DNA of 64,000 nucleotides from positions 87,671 to 151,670 of the forward strand of contig WTGV01000032.1 in the NCBI GenBank assembly GCA_011525295.1, given 5' to 3'. Both the position numbers and the translations under genes were made by a program. Below, piece by piece: positions 1-9,404 of this stretch; within the stretch, counting starts at the first letter, position 1, and each line of letters starts with the position of its first letter. The notes beneath the pieces are model-generated. The model ran no database searches, had not been told where the DNA came from, and saw only the letters and a program-made list of their open reading frames with translations. Origin of the DNA: Pseudomonadales bacterium (GTDB lineage: Bacteria > Pseudomonadota > Gammaproteobacteria > Pseudomonadales > Azotimanducaceae).

Positions 1-369
1 GGCGACACCGTGTTGTTCCGCATCCCTACTCAATCTTCTCACCAAGGTTTTGGGTAGGAAGGGTACGTCTCCAGGTACAGTGAGCATCCAAGGCGAAGTA
101 ATAGACTGCATTGCTTCAACAATACCGGCTAGTGGTCCTCTCGCTGGTTCACTGTCGACCACCACCGAGTATCCAATCGCTTCATAGAGTGCAACGTTTC
201 GAGAACAAGATAGCAAAATTCTTCCGACTTGCGGTTCAAGTCGCTCTAATAAAAAATCGATTATGCGACGCGATTCCACTGAAATCAGTGGTTTATCTTG
301 ACCGTGCAATCGTGCCCCCTGTCCACCACAGAGGACGACTGCAGTTACCTCTGCACTCTTAATTGCCAC
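1..369 (-). CDS. mobA: Molybdenum cofactor guanylyltransferase MobA (3' part off the window)
   Basis: MobA transfers GMP from GTP to molybdopterin to make the guanine dinucleotide cofactor used by formate dehydrogenases. Translating the minus strand from a GTG at 369 gives the nucleotide-binding signature LCGGQGARLHGQDKPL at about residues 14-29, then a Rossmann-like run ending in VPGDVPFLP, the usual GD motif. The frame is open to base 1, so the last part of the protein is outside the window. The GTG lies inside the last codons of fdhD (11-base overlap, GTGGCAATTAA), which implies translational coupling and a shared transcript with the formate dehydrogenase genes. Family assignment rests on the signature motif and the operon; the exact start is inferred. 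Confidence 0.85.
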   Translation of the reverse strand, partial: MAIKSAEVTAVVLCGGQGARLHGQDKPLISVESRRIIDFLLERLEPQVGRILLSCSRNVALYEAIGYSVVVDSEPARGPLAGIVEAMQSITSPWMLTVPGDVPFLPKTLVRRLSRDAEQHGVA

Positions 370-1168
370 TTACTCTGGATCCGTGGTACACATTAAAACC
401 GTTAGGACGTAAGAATCCGATGAGAGTCATATCTTGTTCTTGAGCCAAGTCGATAGCTAAGGAAGATGGAGGGCCGATGGAAGCGATTAATGGAAAACCA
501 GCGATAGCACTTTTTTGCATGAGTTCAAAACTTGCTCGTCCGCTCAATAATAGACCACATTCTTGAGGTTCACACATTTTTGTCTCTCGAAACGAGCCAA
601 TCAGCTTATCGAGAGCATTGTGTCGTCCTACATCTTCTCGAAGTTCTTGGATTTGTCCTTCAGTGTTAAAGAGAGCACTTGCGTGAAGACCACCAGTTTT
701 TTGAAATTCACTTTGAAGTTGTTGCAATCGCGTCGGTAAAACTTTCAAGACATCTGCTGAAATGAAAAAATTGGACTCCGGCTTGGTGTCTACATGTACT
801 TTCACCGCCGCTAGGGAGGTCTTACCGCAGACGCCGCAACTAGAAGTAGTGTAGAAGTGTCGAAGCAATGACTCAGGATCGAAATAGACGTCTTCGGCAA
901 GACGGACTGTTATAGTATTTGGTCCATCTGAACGGACTTCTTCGATCTGGCTAAAACCAGAAATGATTCCCTCACTTAACAAGAAACCGCAGGCGAGATC
1001 GGCATCATCGCCTGGAGTTCGCATTGTGACCGCAAGACTATATAGCTGGTACTTGTCTGCGACCCGATGTTCGACTTTAAACTCTAGCGGTTCTTCAACG
1101 GAGACTGAGTCCTCACACACTGCAGAGGTGTGATTTACTCGACGAATGCGGTAGTCTCGATGCCGCAA
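359..1168 (-). CDS. fdhD: Formate dehydrogenase accessory sulfurtransferase FdhD
   Basis: FdhD carries sulfur from the cysteine desulfurase to the molybdenum cofactor before it is inserted into formate dehydrogenase, and is needed for activity. The protein is 269 residues, normal for the family, and contains the functional Cys pair in TTSSCGVCGKTS, followed by the conserved GGLHASALF and EDVGRHNALDKLIG blocks. The longest frame begins with TTG; no strong ribosome site precedes it, so the start is uncertain by a few codons. It sits 21 bases after fdsA and overlaps mobA, so it is part of the fds operon, matching fdsC in classical fds operons. Confidence 0.95.
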   Translation of the reverse strand: MRHRDYRIRRVNHTSAVCEDSVSVEEPLEFKVEHRVADKYQLYSLAVTMRTPGDDADLACGFLLSEGIISGFSQIEEVRSDGPNTITVRLAEDVYFDPESLLRHFYTTSSCGVCGKTSLAAVKVHVDTKPESNFFISADVLKVLPTRLQQLQSEFQKTGGLHASALFNTEGQIQELREDVGRHNALDKLIGSFRETKMCEPQECGLLLSGRASFELMQKSAIAGFPLIASIGPPSSLAIDLAQEQDMTLIGFLRPNGFNVYHGSRVSGN

Positions 1169-1189
1169 GGAATGTCTGTACCTGCGGTA

Positions 1190-4033
1190 TTACCCGCCGC
1201 CAGCCGGTAGAAGCGTGCGTTGTCGCGCTTCTTGTTCTTGAAACTCAGCGTACCAGTCAGACAAGTGATTCGCAGGCATGACCTCCACTGCCGTTACTTT
1301 GTACTCTGGACAGTTCGTAGCCCAATCTGACAAGTCGGTCGTAATCACATTCGTACCGGTAGCAGGGTGGTGAAACGTTGTATAGACAACACCAGGATTC
1401 ACTCGGCCGGTTACTTCAGCCTTTAGCGTTATCTCACCCATACGACTGCGAATGGATAGCAGGTCACCAGTGCGAATCCCTCTGCTTTCAGCATCGGCTG
1501 GATGAATTTCCAAACGATCATCCTCCAGCCACATGTTGTTAGAAGTACGTCTGGTTTGGGTTCCTACGTTGTACTGTTCCAACTTGCGACCAGTGGTCAA
1601 TAACAACGGAAACTTCCGATTTGTACGTTCCTTGGTGGGTTCGTAGTCAGTTCGAACAAAGTTGCCCTTACCACGTACGAATGATCCTACATGCATGATT
1701 TCGGTACCTAAAGGTGCGTCATCGTTGCATGGCCATTGAACGCTGTTGACTTTGTCGAGAAATTCGAAAGACACGTTTGCAAACATGGGTGCGAGTTGTG
1801 CAAGTTCATCCATGATGTCTGCAGCGGATGAGAAATTCATGGTGTAGCCCATTTCGTTGGCAAGCTGCTGAATCACTTGCCATTCTTCGCGACCGGTTAC
1901 GGGTGGCATTACAGGGCGAACGCGATTGATACGACGTTCTGCGTTGATAAAAGTACCGTCCTTCTCTAAGAACGAAGTTCCGGGAAGGAATACATGCGCA
2001 AGTTTGGCTGTCTCGGTCAAGAACAAATCTTGTACCACCACGCAATCCATTGAACGTAGGGCTTTTTCGACATGTTTGGTGTTGGGGTCGGATTGCATGA
2101 AATCTTCACCCTGGATGAACATGCCCTTGAAGTTCCCCGCGCATGCTTCGTCAAACATATTTGGAATGCGATAACCTGGTTCAGGATCAATTTCCACATC
2201 CCACGCTTTCGCAAACGTCGCCCGAGCTTTTTCGTCTATGATTTGTTGGTATCCTGGTAGTTCGTGTGGGAACGAACCTACGTCTACAGCACCTTGAACA
2301 TTGTTTTGACCTCGCAACGGATTCACCCCAACGCCACTACGACCAACATTTCCTGTGGCCATGGCTAGATTCGCCATTCCCATTACCATGGTTGAACCTT
2401 GGCTATGCTCGGTTACACCAAGGCCGTAGTAGATTGCAGAGTTCCGAGCTTTAGCATAAAGTCGAGCAGCTTCGATAATAAGGTCCCCGGCTACGTCGGC
2501 GATATCAGCGACAGTTTCGGGGCTATATTCGTCCTGAAGAATCATGTCGCGCCATTCGGTATAGGATTCGAGATCACACCTATCTGCTATGTAACTTTCG
2601 TCGACTAACCCTTCCTTCAAGATTACATGGGCGATCGAGTTGATAATGGGCACGTTTGTTCCAGGACGAATTGGAAGGTGGATTGCGGCTTCCACGTGCG
2701 GCGATCGGATAATGTCAATTTTTCTTGGGTCGATTACGATGAGCTCCGCACCCTCACGCAATCGACGCTTCATCTGAGAAGCGAAGACTGGGTGACCTTC
2801 AGTGGGGTTAGCACCAATAAGCATGATCACATCGGCATTTAAAACAGAGTCAAAGTTTTGGGTACCGGCGGAAGTACCGAAGGTTTGTTTCAAACCATAG
2901 CCGGTTGGCGAGTGGCATACACGTGCACAGGTGTCAACGTTGTTATTGTGAAAGGCTGTTCGGACAAGCTTTTGAACCACATAGATGTCTTCGATGGTAG
3001 TTCTTGAGGAACTGATCCCGCCGATGGATTTGCGTCCGTACTCGGCTTGAATAGCTTTGAACCGGTTTGCAGTGGCTTTGATCGCGGAATCCCAATCAAC
3101 GACTTCCCACGGATCCTCAATGGAGTTTCGAATCATCGGTTCTGTGATACGGTCTGGATGTGCGGTATAACCCCACGCAAATCGCCCTTTAACGCAGGAA
3201 TGCCCGTGATTTGCTTTTCCTTCTTTGTAGGGAACCATACGTACGACCTGATCGCCTTTAACTTCGGCTTTAAAGGAACATCCGACGCCACAATATGCAC
3301 ATGTCGTGAGAACTGTACGGTCCGGTACGCCATGCTCGATCACAGTTTTTTCCATTAGCGTCGCAGTAGGACACGTTTGCACGCATGCTCCACACGAAAC
3401 ACACTCGGAGTCGAAGAAGTTTTCTGCAGAGGTTGCGACTTTTGAAGCAAAACTTCTGCCGTCTATCGTCAGAGCATAAGTTCCTTGTACTTCTTCGCAT
3501 GCGCGGACGCAGCGCGAACAGACGATACACTTCGAAGGGTCAAAAGCGAAGTAGGGGTTGGAGTTGTCAACTTCTTCAAGCAAGTGATTGTCGCCTTCCA
3601 CATATCGGACTTCCCTCAATCCAACGGCTCCAGCCATGTCCTGTAGTTCGCAATCACCGTTGGCGGAACATGTAAGGCAGTCTAACGGATGGTCGGATAT
3701 ATACAGTTCCATGACGCCGCGTCGAATTTTTTCTAATTGCGGTGTTTGGGTGCGAACACGCATGTCCGCACGTACGGGTTCGGTGCAGGACGCGACAAGA
3801 TTTCCTCTGCCTTCGACTTCGACTAGGCACAATCTACAGGAACCGAACGCTTCCAAGTTATCGGAAGCACAGAGTTTCGGTATGGGAATACCAGCTAGTA
3901 CGGATGCCCGTAAAATCGAAGTTCCTTCGTCTACAACGACATTATTCCCGTCAATAGATACGGGTATCTTCTGAACTGATTTGCCGTTAGAACGAATCGC
4001 GGGAGTGCCGTAATCCGTCTCTAAGAGTCTCAT
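1190..4033 (-). CDS. fdsA: NAD-dependent formate dehydrogenase, alpha (catalytic molybdenum) subunit
   Basis: Oxidises formate to CO2 at a bis-MGD molybdenum centre and passes electrons along an iron-sulfur chain to FdsB. In order: an N-terminal [2Fe-2S] domain (Cys55, 66, 69, 83), a His/Cys [4Fe-4S] site (His115, Cys119, 122, 128), a two-cluster ferredoxin domain (Cys169-179 and Cys211-221), then the MopB core with its own [4Fe-4S] (Cys245, 248, 252, 280). The molybdenum ligand is Cys373 with the neighbouring His374 in RVCHSP, so this is a Cys and not a selenocysteine enzyme. The C-terminal molybdopterin dinucleotide-binding domain is complete. At 947 residues it is close to known FdsA proteins. 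Its ATG overlaps the fdsB stop by four bases (ATGA). Confidence 0.96.
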   Translation of the reverse strand: MRLLETDYGTPAIRSNGKSVQKIPVSIDGNNVVVDEGTSILRASVLAGIPIPKLCASDNLEAFGSCRLCLVEVEGRGNLVASCTEPVRADMRVRTQTPQLEKIRRGVMELYISDHPLDCLTCSANGDCELQDMAGAVGLREVRYVEGDNHLLEEVDNSNPYFAFDPSKCIVCSRCVRACEEVQGTYALTIDGRSFASKVATSAENFFDSECVSCGACVQTCPTATLMEKTVIEHGVPDRTVLTTCAYCGVGCSFKAEVKGDQVVRMVPYKEGKANHGHSCVKGRFAWGYTAHPDRITEPMIRNSIEDPWEVVDWDSAIKATANRFKAIQAEYGRKSIGGISSSRTTIEDIYVVQKLVRTAFHNNNVDTCARVCHSPTGYGLKQTFGTSAGTQNFDSVLNADVIMLIGANPTEGHPVFASQMKRRLREGAELIVIDPRKIDIIRSPHVEAAIHLPIRPGTNVPIINSIAHVILKEGLVDESYIADRCDLESYTEWRDMILQDEYSPETVADIADVAGDLIIEAARLYAKARNSAIYYGLGVTEHSQGSTMVMGMANLAMATGNVGRSGVGVNPLRGQNNVQGAVDVGSFPHELPGYQQIIDEKARATFAKAWDVEIDPEPGYRIPNMFDEACAGNFKGMFIQGEDFMQSDPNTKHVEKALRSMDCVVVQDLFLTETAKLAHVFLPGTSFLEKDGTFINAERRINRVRPVMPPVTGREEWQVIQQLANEMGYTMNFSSAADIMDELAQLAPMFANVSFEFLDKVNSVQWPCNDDAPLGTEIMHVGSFVRGKGNFVRTDYEPTKERTNRKFPLLLTTGRKLEQYNVGTQTRRTSNNMWLEDDRLEIHPADAESRGIRTGDLLSIRSRMGEITLKAEVTGRVNPGVVYTTFHHPATGTNVITTDLSDWATNCPEYKVTAVEVMPANHLSDWYAEFQEQEARQRTLLPAGGG

Positions 4034-5559
4034 GTTGTTTGATCCGAAATAAAGTCTTCTGGAAATTTTTGGATAGCGCTACGTACAGGAATAGGGGTCA
4101 TACCACCCATTTGGCACAAACTAGCCTTCTCCATCACTTCGCATAAATCTTCAATAACCACCAAGGTTCTAGCATCTACGTTATTAGAACTAAACTGCTG
4201 CAACGCTTCCTTTCCTCGTACCGATCCTATTCGACAGGGAGTACATTTTCCACAAGATTCGATCTCACAGAACTCGAAGGCGTATTCGGCCTGTTCTTTC
4301 ATATTGACCGTATCATCGAACACGACCAAGCCGCCATGCCCGATACCGGCACCAATTTCTGCCATCGCTTCATACGTTAACGGCGTATCAAACTCAGATT
4401 CCGAGAGATACGCACCTAGCGGGCCGCCGATCTGCACCGTACGGATCGGACGACCGGAAAGTGTTCCATTACCATAATTGTAAATCAATTCATTCACGGT
4501 GGGACCAAAAGGTAGTTCGATCAGTCCTCCCTGCTTCACATTCCCTGATAATTGAAAAGGCATAGTGCCCGTGGACTTACCTACGCCCAACTCTGCGTAT
4601 GCCTCAGGACCGATTTCAAAGATTCCCGGTACCGAAGCGAGACTGATGACGTTGTGTACCAAGGTGGGCTTTTCAAAGAGCCCTGCAATCGCGGGTACTG
4701 GAGGCTTTACTTTTATTTGACCACGCTTACCTTCCAAGCTCTCTAGTAACGAGGTCTCTTCGCCGCAGATATAAGCTCCAGCTCCGATGAGCATGTCGAT
4801 ATCAAACGAAAAGTCTGAGTTCAAGACGTTTTCACCTAGCAGTCCTGCAGAGTAAGCAATTTCTAGTGCCTGATCTAGGTATTCCTTCGCGACCGGATAT
4901 TCCGATCTGAGGTAGATGAACCCCTGAGTTGCACCAGTTGCATACCCTGAAATAATCAATCCTTCAATGAGTTTGAAGGGATCACCCTCCATAAGCATGC
5001 GATCAGAAAACGTTCCGGAATCACCCTCATCTGCATTACAAACGATGTATTTTTGGTCCGCTGGCGTATCCGCTACCGTACGCCACTTAATGAACGCCGG
5101 AAAACCGGCCCCGCCCCGACCACGTAGTCCAGAAGTTTCCATTCCAGCGATGATTTGATTGGGGTCTTGAGCAAGAAGGCTTTCCAATAACTTGAATGAA
5201 GGTAGTTCAAGTGGTGGACGAATACCTGCGCGATCGAAGACGAGCCGATGTTGTTGTGTAAGAAATGGATGAGCGGTTGGAATTGATTCTGTTGGATCTG
5301 GGGTTTTTAGGTTCCTGTTGTTTGAATCTTGTATTGACTGAAATTTCGCCACGATCTTTGGAACATCTTCTACTACTACATTCGTGAACTCAGCTAAGAT
5401 TTCTTGATCGCCGTTTAGGAGTTGGACGACGGGTTCAAGCCATGCAAGTCCTAACGACCCGTTCCGCGTAGGTTCGGTCCCATGAGCCTTAATTGCGAAT
5501 TCCACACTCTCTGAACCCATTGCACGTGCAAATGAGTCATCGGATATTTGTAACTTCAT
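4030..5559 (-). CDS. fdsB: NAD-dependent formate dehydrogenase, beta (NuoF-like flavin) subunit
   Basis: NuoF-type subunit that carries FMN and the NAD site and reduces NAD+ with electrons from FdsA. The FMN/NAD signature GLRGRGGAGFP is near residue 145, followed by the NADEGDSGTFSDR block, and the C-terminal [4Fe-4S] ligands are in ESCGKCTPCRIGS. The 509-residue length is usual for FdsB, and the extra N-terminal stretch of about 110 residues is typical of fds rather than nuo proteins. Both ends overlap neighbours by four bases (with fdsG upstream and fdsA downstream), a tightly coupled translation unit. A complex I origin is excluded because no other nuo gene is present and the partner is a formate dehydrogenase. 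Confidence 0.95.
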   Translation of the reverse strand: MKLQISDDSFARAMGSESVEFAIKAHGTEPTRNGSLGLAWLEPVVQLLNGDQEILAEFTNVVVEDVPKIVAKFQSIQDSNNRNLKTPDPTESIPTAHPFLTQQHRLVFDRAGIRPPLELPSFKLLESLLAQDPNQIIAGMETSGLRGRGGAGFPAFIKWRTVADTPADQKYIVCNADEGDSGTFSDRMLMEGDPFKLIEGLIISGYATGATQGFIYLRSEYPVAKEYLDQALEIAYSAGLLGENVLNSDFSFDIDMLIGAGAYICGEETSLLESLEGKRGQIKVKPPVPAIAGLFEKPTLVHNVISLASVPGIFEIGPEAYAELGVGKSTGTMPFQLSGNVKQGGLIELPFGPTVNELIYNYGNGTLSGRPIRTVQIGGPLGAYLSESEFDTPLTYEAMAEIGAGIGHGGLVVFDDTVNMKEQAEYAFEFCEIESCGKCTPCRIGSVRGKEALQQFSSNNVDARTLVVIEDLCEVMEKASLCQMGGMTPIPVRSAIQKFPEDFISDQTT

Positions 5560-6038
5560 TTGGTACTTAGGGAGATGGAATCGGGTGTTGCTCGCGCTAT
5601 CAGTTTCTCGTCAACTTGTACCGAGGGTCCCACTGCACATAGACCCAAACAATATATAGTTTCAAGTTCAACTCGATTGTCAGATGTTCGTTCTCCAAGA
5701 CTTGTACCGAATTTGGCTTCGATGTCTTTGGTGAGTTGCCGCGCGCCTAAAGATTGACATGCTTCCGCTTGACAGATTTTGATGGTGTGATCAGCAGGTG
5801 GTTTAAGCTTGAAATCGTGATAAAAACTTATCACTCCTCTTACTTCAGCTTGACTAATGTTGAACGCTTCGGCGATGGTCGGAATCCAAGAAGAGTCTAT
5901 ATATCCATACTCTCCTTTGAGCCAATTCAAGGCATGCATCAATCCACCGACTCGGCCGACGAATCTAGACAGCTCCGAAAGAAGATCATTAGGACTGATA
6001 CCTCTCCCTGCTTTGCCTTGTCGAACTTTCTTTTGCAT
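5556..6038 (-). CDS. fdsG: NAD-dependent formate dehydrogenase, gamma (NuoE-like [2Fe-2S]) subunit
   Basis: NuoE-type thioredoxin-fold subunit that binds one [2Fe-2S] cluster and completes the FdsGBA diaphorase half. Cluster ligands are visible as the first Cys pair in CQAEACQSLG and the second in CLGLCAVGP, with the usual spacing of about 40 residues. Length 160 residues is normal. It is the first gene of the operon fdsG-fdsB-fdsA-fdhD-mobA; the promoter must lie in the 238 bases shared with the divergent M16 protease gene. No fdsD (small delta subunit) is found in the operon. Confidence 0.94.
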   Translation of the reverse strand: MQKKVRQGKAGRGISPNDLLSELSRFVGRVGGLMHALNWLKGEYGYIDSSWIPTIAEAFNISQAEVRGVISFYHDFKLKPPADHTIKICQAEACQSLGARQLTKDIEAKFGTSLGERTSDNRVELETIYCLGLCAVGPSVQVDEKLIARATPDSISLSTK

Positions 6039-6276
6039 TCAGTGTTGGGTCAATTGACACAGAGTGGCCGTGTCCGCAAATTAGTAAAATTGTACACTTA
6101 CAGTGAGGTGAGAGACAGCGTGTTTTTTCGATGGTTGATGTCATCGATACGGCACGTACTGTCAGTTTCGCCTGCAAACATTATCCTTACGTCGTTCCGA
6201 GTTGCTAGGTCCGAGGAGAGGGATCAAGTACCGATTACGTAAGCTTTTACGACAACCAAACTTCAAGGGATATTAA
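6039..6276. promoter_or_regulatory. Divergent intergenic region, fds operon / M16 protease
   Basis: These 238 bases separate fdsG (leftward) from the M16 protease (rightward) and must hold both promoters. A TTGACA hexamer occurs near 6054 but without a good -10 at normal spacing. I see no clear operator or RNA gene. Confidence 0.3.
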
Positions 6277-9102
6277 ATGAAAACATTCAAGAGGCTTTCC
6301 TCTTACCTTACACTTTTTGTATTTGCGTTTTTAATCACAGGTTCCGTATCTTGGGCGCAAGAAGAACAAAAGTCAACTGAAGTCAAGTATATCACTACCG
6401 TTGAGGGCGTTTCAGAATGGCAACTCAATAACGGCATGCGAATTCTATTGCTGCCGGATCCAAGCCAAGAAAACTTCTACGTCAACATTACGTACTTGGT
6501 TGGTTCTGGGGACGAGGGATATGGCGAGACAGGAATGGCTCACCTGCTCGAGCACTTAGTCTTTAAGGGTACTCCCAAGCGACCCGGTCAAACAATAATG
6601 GACGAACTAACAGAACACGGTGCAGGTGTGAATGGATCGACATGGCTAGATCGTACCAATTATTATCAATCGCTGACAGCTAAACCTGGATATCTTGAGT
6701 GGATATTGGACTTAGAAGCTGATCGAATGATTAACTCCTTTATTGCTCAAGAAGATCTAGACTCGGAGATGTCCGTTGTTCGCAACGAGTGGGAACGAGG
6801 CGAAAATAGTCCGTTTGGGGTGCTATCCAAACGAGTTCGTTCAGTTGCTTACGACTGGCACAACTATGCCAATTCCACAATTGGAGCACGAGCGGATATT
6901 GAAAACGTACCGATTGAACGCTTGCAGGGATTCTATCGAAAGTGGTACCAGCCAGATACCACAGTATTGATTATTGCTGGCAAAATTGATATCGATGAAA
7001 CACTTGATCTCGTGGTTGAAAAATTTGGTTCAATTCCACGTCCAGACAGAACGGGAGAGATGGAAATTTTTGAAAATTATTCGCATGAACCAGCTCAAGA
7101 TGGCGAGAGATCAGTCGTATTAGAGCGAGTTGGAGACATACAACTAGTGTTCATGGCCCATCATATTCCATCCATTTCTTCTCCGGATCACGCAGCACTT
7201 TCCGCACTTGGGTACATACTGGGTTCGGGCGTTAATAGTAGGCTGTACAAAAATGTGGTGGAGACAAAGTTAGCGACGAGTGCCTATGCTCGCACGGAGA
7301 ATTTCAAATTTCCCGGCTTATTTTGGGTCAACGCAGGAATTCCTTTAGATGGTTCTGTTGAAGACGCTGAAGCCGCACTTCTTGCTACAATCGAAGAATT
7401 GCAAGAAAACCCTCCAACTGAAGAAGAATTGAACAGGTATCAATTGGCAGTCGCAAACTCGTATAAGAACGCTGCGTCGAATGTCATCGGAATTGCAAGT
7501 GGATTGAGTGAATGGTCTGCTCGAGGTGACTGGCGGCTATACTTCATCGCGCGCGACCGGGCAGAGAAAGTCACTTTGGAGGATGTACATCGCGTCGCGC
7601 AAACGTATTTGATTTCATCAAATCGGACCAAAGGATATTTCAATCCAGTAGAAGATACGCCACCTCGCGCCATTGTTCCCTTGAATCCGAATCTGGCTGA
7701 ACTAGTAGAAGGATATGAAGGAAGAGAAGCTGTAGCCGCGGGCGAAAATTTTGCCTATACACCTGCAAATATTGCCGCACGTACTGAATATCGAACAATG
7801 TCGAACGGAGCTAGAGTTGCGCTGTTGTCTAAAGAAAATCGCGGAGATACCGTGAGTATAGGTGCGACAATGCGATGGGGTTCGGAAGATTCGTTAATGC
7901 ACAAAGAGTATATTGCCTCGTTTACAAGTAGTATGATGAGTCGAGGTACCGTCAACAGAACTCGTAAAGAGTTGGCTGATGAATTTACTCGCCTACGACT
8001 GGGTGGAGGCGCAAACGTAGGCCTGACGGGAGGTGGGTTCTCTGTGAGTACCGTACGGGAAAATCTTGAAGAGTCTATAGAGTTGGTCGCGGAGATTGCG
8101 CAAGAACCGGCGTTTGACGAGGAAGAGTTTGAACTGTTAAAGAAGGACACACTAACTAACTTAGAAGCGAGTCAATCAGAACCTGGAACGCTTGCTTCTA
8201 TTGCGCTGTCACAACACCTGAGGCGATACCCCGAAGGGCATCCGAACTACGTCTCTTCAATTGAAGAAGATATTGAGGGTTTCTCAAAAGTTACACTCGA
8301 TGAAATTAAGGCTTTCTATAACGAATATGCTGGATTGAATGCAAATTCGCTTATTACAGTCGTAGGAGACTTTGATCCCGACGAAGTCATGGCTTGGCTT
8401 GAAGATTCTTTTGGTCACTGGACTTCTGATGCACCTTACGATCGCGTGTATACAAATGCGCAGTCGCATGAAGGTGCCGTATTCGAAATAAACACTCCTG
8501 ATAAGGAGAACGCTGTTGTGTACGCTTCGTACGATTTTCCATTTACCGATGAAAATCCAGACTATGAGGCTATGATTGTCGCGTTTCGAATTTTTGGGGG
8601 AGGGTTTTTAAATTCTCGAGTTGCTGTTCGAATTCGTCAAAGAGACGGACTATCTTATGGTGTTAGGGCAGGATTCGGTACCCACGCACTCGATAATCGA
8701 GGTAGTGTTTTCTTTAGTGCATCAAGTTCACCCGATAATGCTCAGAAAGTTGTTGCAGCGTTCAAAGAAGAAGTCATTCGAGCAGTTGAAGAAGGGTTCA
8801 CCGAAGAAGAGGTAGCAGAAGCTGTTAATGGCATCCTCGATGGTCGGAGACGAACTCGAGCGAACGATGGTTCGATTGCAGGTATGCTTCGTCGGGGTAT
8901 GTTGTACAATCGCGAGTTATCTCATGTTCAAGAAGTCGATGACAACATCGCGGCTATGACTACTGAGCAAGTGAACGAGGCCTTCCGAAAGTACGTAGCA
9001 GTCGAAAAATTTACGATTGTCACTGCTGGTGATTTTGAAGCAGCTGCGCAGAGAGCATTAGAAGCTACCGCCGAGGAAGATGTAGAACCTGCAGGTGAGT
9101 AA
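6277..9102 (+). CDS. Exported two-domain M16 family zinc metalloprotease
   Basis: Pitrilysin-type (M16) zinc peptidase predicted in the periplasm. A signal peptide runs to about residue 28 (hydrophobic stretch ending SVSWAQ). The first M16 domain carries the inverted zinc motif HLLEH at residues 89-93 and the distal glutamate in RNEWERGEN about 76 residues further on, so the N-terminal half should be catalytic. The second M16 pair (about residues 490-930) has no HxxEH motif and matches the usual inactive clamshell partner. The 941-residue length fits fused bacterial M16 proteases. It is monocistronic, and a strong hairpin terminator follows 30 bases after its stop. The substrate is unknown. 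Confidence 0.92.
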   Translation: MKTFKRLSSYLTLFVFAFLITGSVSWAQEEQKSTEVKYITTVEGVSEWQLNNGMRILLLPDPSQENFYVNITYLVGSGDEGYGETGMAHLLEHLVFKGTPKRPGQTIMDELTEHGAGVNGSTWLDRTNYYQSLTAKPGYLEWILDLEADRMINSFIAQEDLDSEMSVVRNEWERGENSPFGVLSKRVRSVAYDWHNYANSTIGARADIENVPIERLQGFYRKWYQPDTTVLIIAGKIDIDETLDLVVEKFGSIPRPDRTGEMEIFENYSHEPAQDGERSVVLERVGDIQLVFMAHHIPSISSPDHAALSALGYILGSGVNSRLYKNVVETKLATSAYARTENFKFPGLFWVNAGIPLDGSVEDAEAALLATIEELQENPPTEEELNRYQLAVANSYKNAASNVIGIASGLSEWSARGDWRLYFIARDRAEKVTLEDVHRVAQTYLISSNRTKGYFNPVEDTPPRAIVPLNPNLAELVEGYEGREAVAAGENFAYTPANIAARTEYRTMSNGARVALLSKENRGDTVSIGATMRWGSEDSLMHKEYIASFTSSMMSRGTVNRTRKELADEFTRLRLGGGANVGLTGGGFSVSTVRENLEESIELVAEIAQEPAFDEEEFELLKKDTLTNLEASQSEPGTLASIALSQHLRRYPEGHPNYVSSIEEDIEGFSKVTLDEIKAFYNEYAGLNANSLITVVGDFDPDEVMAWLEDSFGHWTSDAPYDRVYTNAQSHEGAVFEINTPDKENAVVYASYDFPFTDENPDYEAMIVAFRIFGGGFLNSRVAVRIRQRDGLSYGVRAGFGTHALDNRGSVFFSASSSPDNAQKVVAAFKEEVIRAVEEGFTEEEVAEAVNGILDGRRRTRANDGSIAGMLRRGMLYNRELSHVQEVDDNIAAMTTEQVNEAFRKYVAVEKFTIVTAGDFEAAAQRALEATAEEDVEPAGE

Positions 9103-9134
9103 TCTATTCGTTCTCTAAATAACGAAAAGAAAAG

Positions 9135-9168
9135 AGCCGTGTCCACACTGTGGCCACGGCTTTTTTTT
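9135..9168 (+). terminator. Rho-independent terminator after the M16 protease gene
   Basis: Inverted repeat with arms AGCCGTG (9135-9141) and CACGGCT (9155-9161), extended inward by CACA/TGTG, followed directly by a run of eight T. An A-rich stretch precedes it, so it could also work weakly in the other direction. Confidence 0.9.
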
Positions 9169-9322
9169 GTTACTTTTTGAACTCTGTAATTAGAAAAGTT
9201 GCGTTAAGACTATTTCAATGTCTCGAACTCAAACTTGGGTAGGCTGTTGTTCTCCGCGAAATCAGTTTTCCAGAACAGTGATGAATTTAGTCGAAGTGGT
9301 CTTTGTTTCTAATCCCGTGAGG

Positions 9323-9402
9323 TGCGGAGAATATTGACACTAAACTACGCAGATTATGCGGAGATAAATAGGTATAATATCCGCATATACTGCGGAGAAT
9401 AT
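9323..9402 (+). promoter_or_regulatory. Promoter and three-fold operator-like repeat of the Fic gene
   Basis: TGCGGAGA(A)TA occurs three times, starting at 9323, 9357 and 9391, exactly 34 bases apart. The second and third copies are the right arms of inverted repeats, CGCA-N5-TGCG (9348-9360) and CCGCA-N5-TGCGG (9381-9395). A consensus -10 TATAAT lies at 9373-9378 between them, and a TTGACA lies at 9334-9339. The last repeat ends three bases before the GTG start. Because the Fic protein ends in a helix-turn-helix-like domain, autoregulation at these sites is a reasonable inference. Confidence 0.6.
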
Positions 9403-9404
9403 AA

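Noticed and set aside
4030..6038. NuoE/NuoF-like genes as part of respiratory complex I
   Set aside because: They overlap a formate dehydrogenase catalytic gene and fdhD, and no other nuo gene is present.
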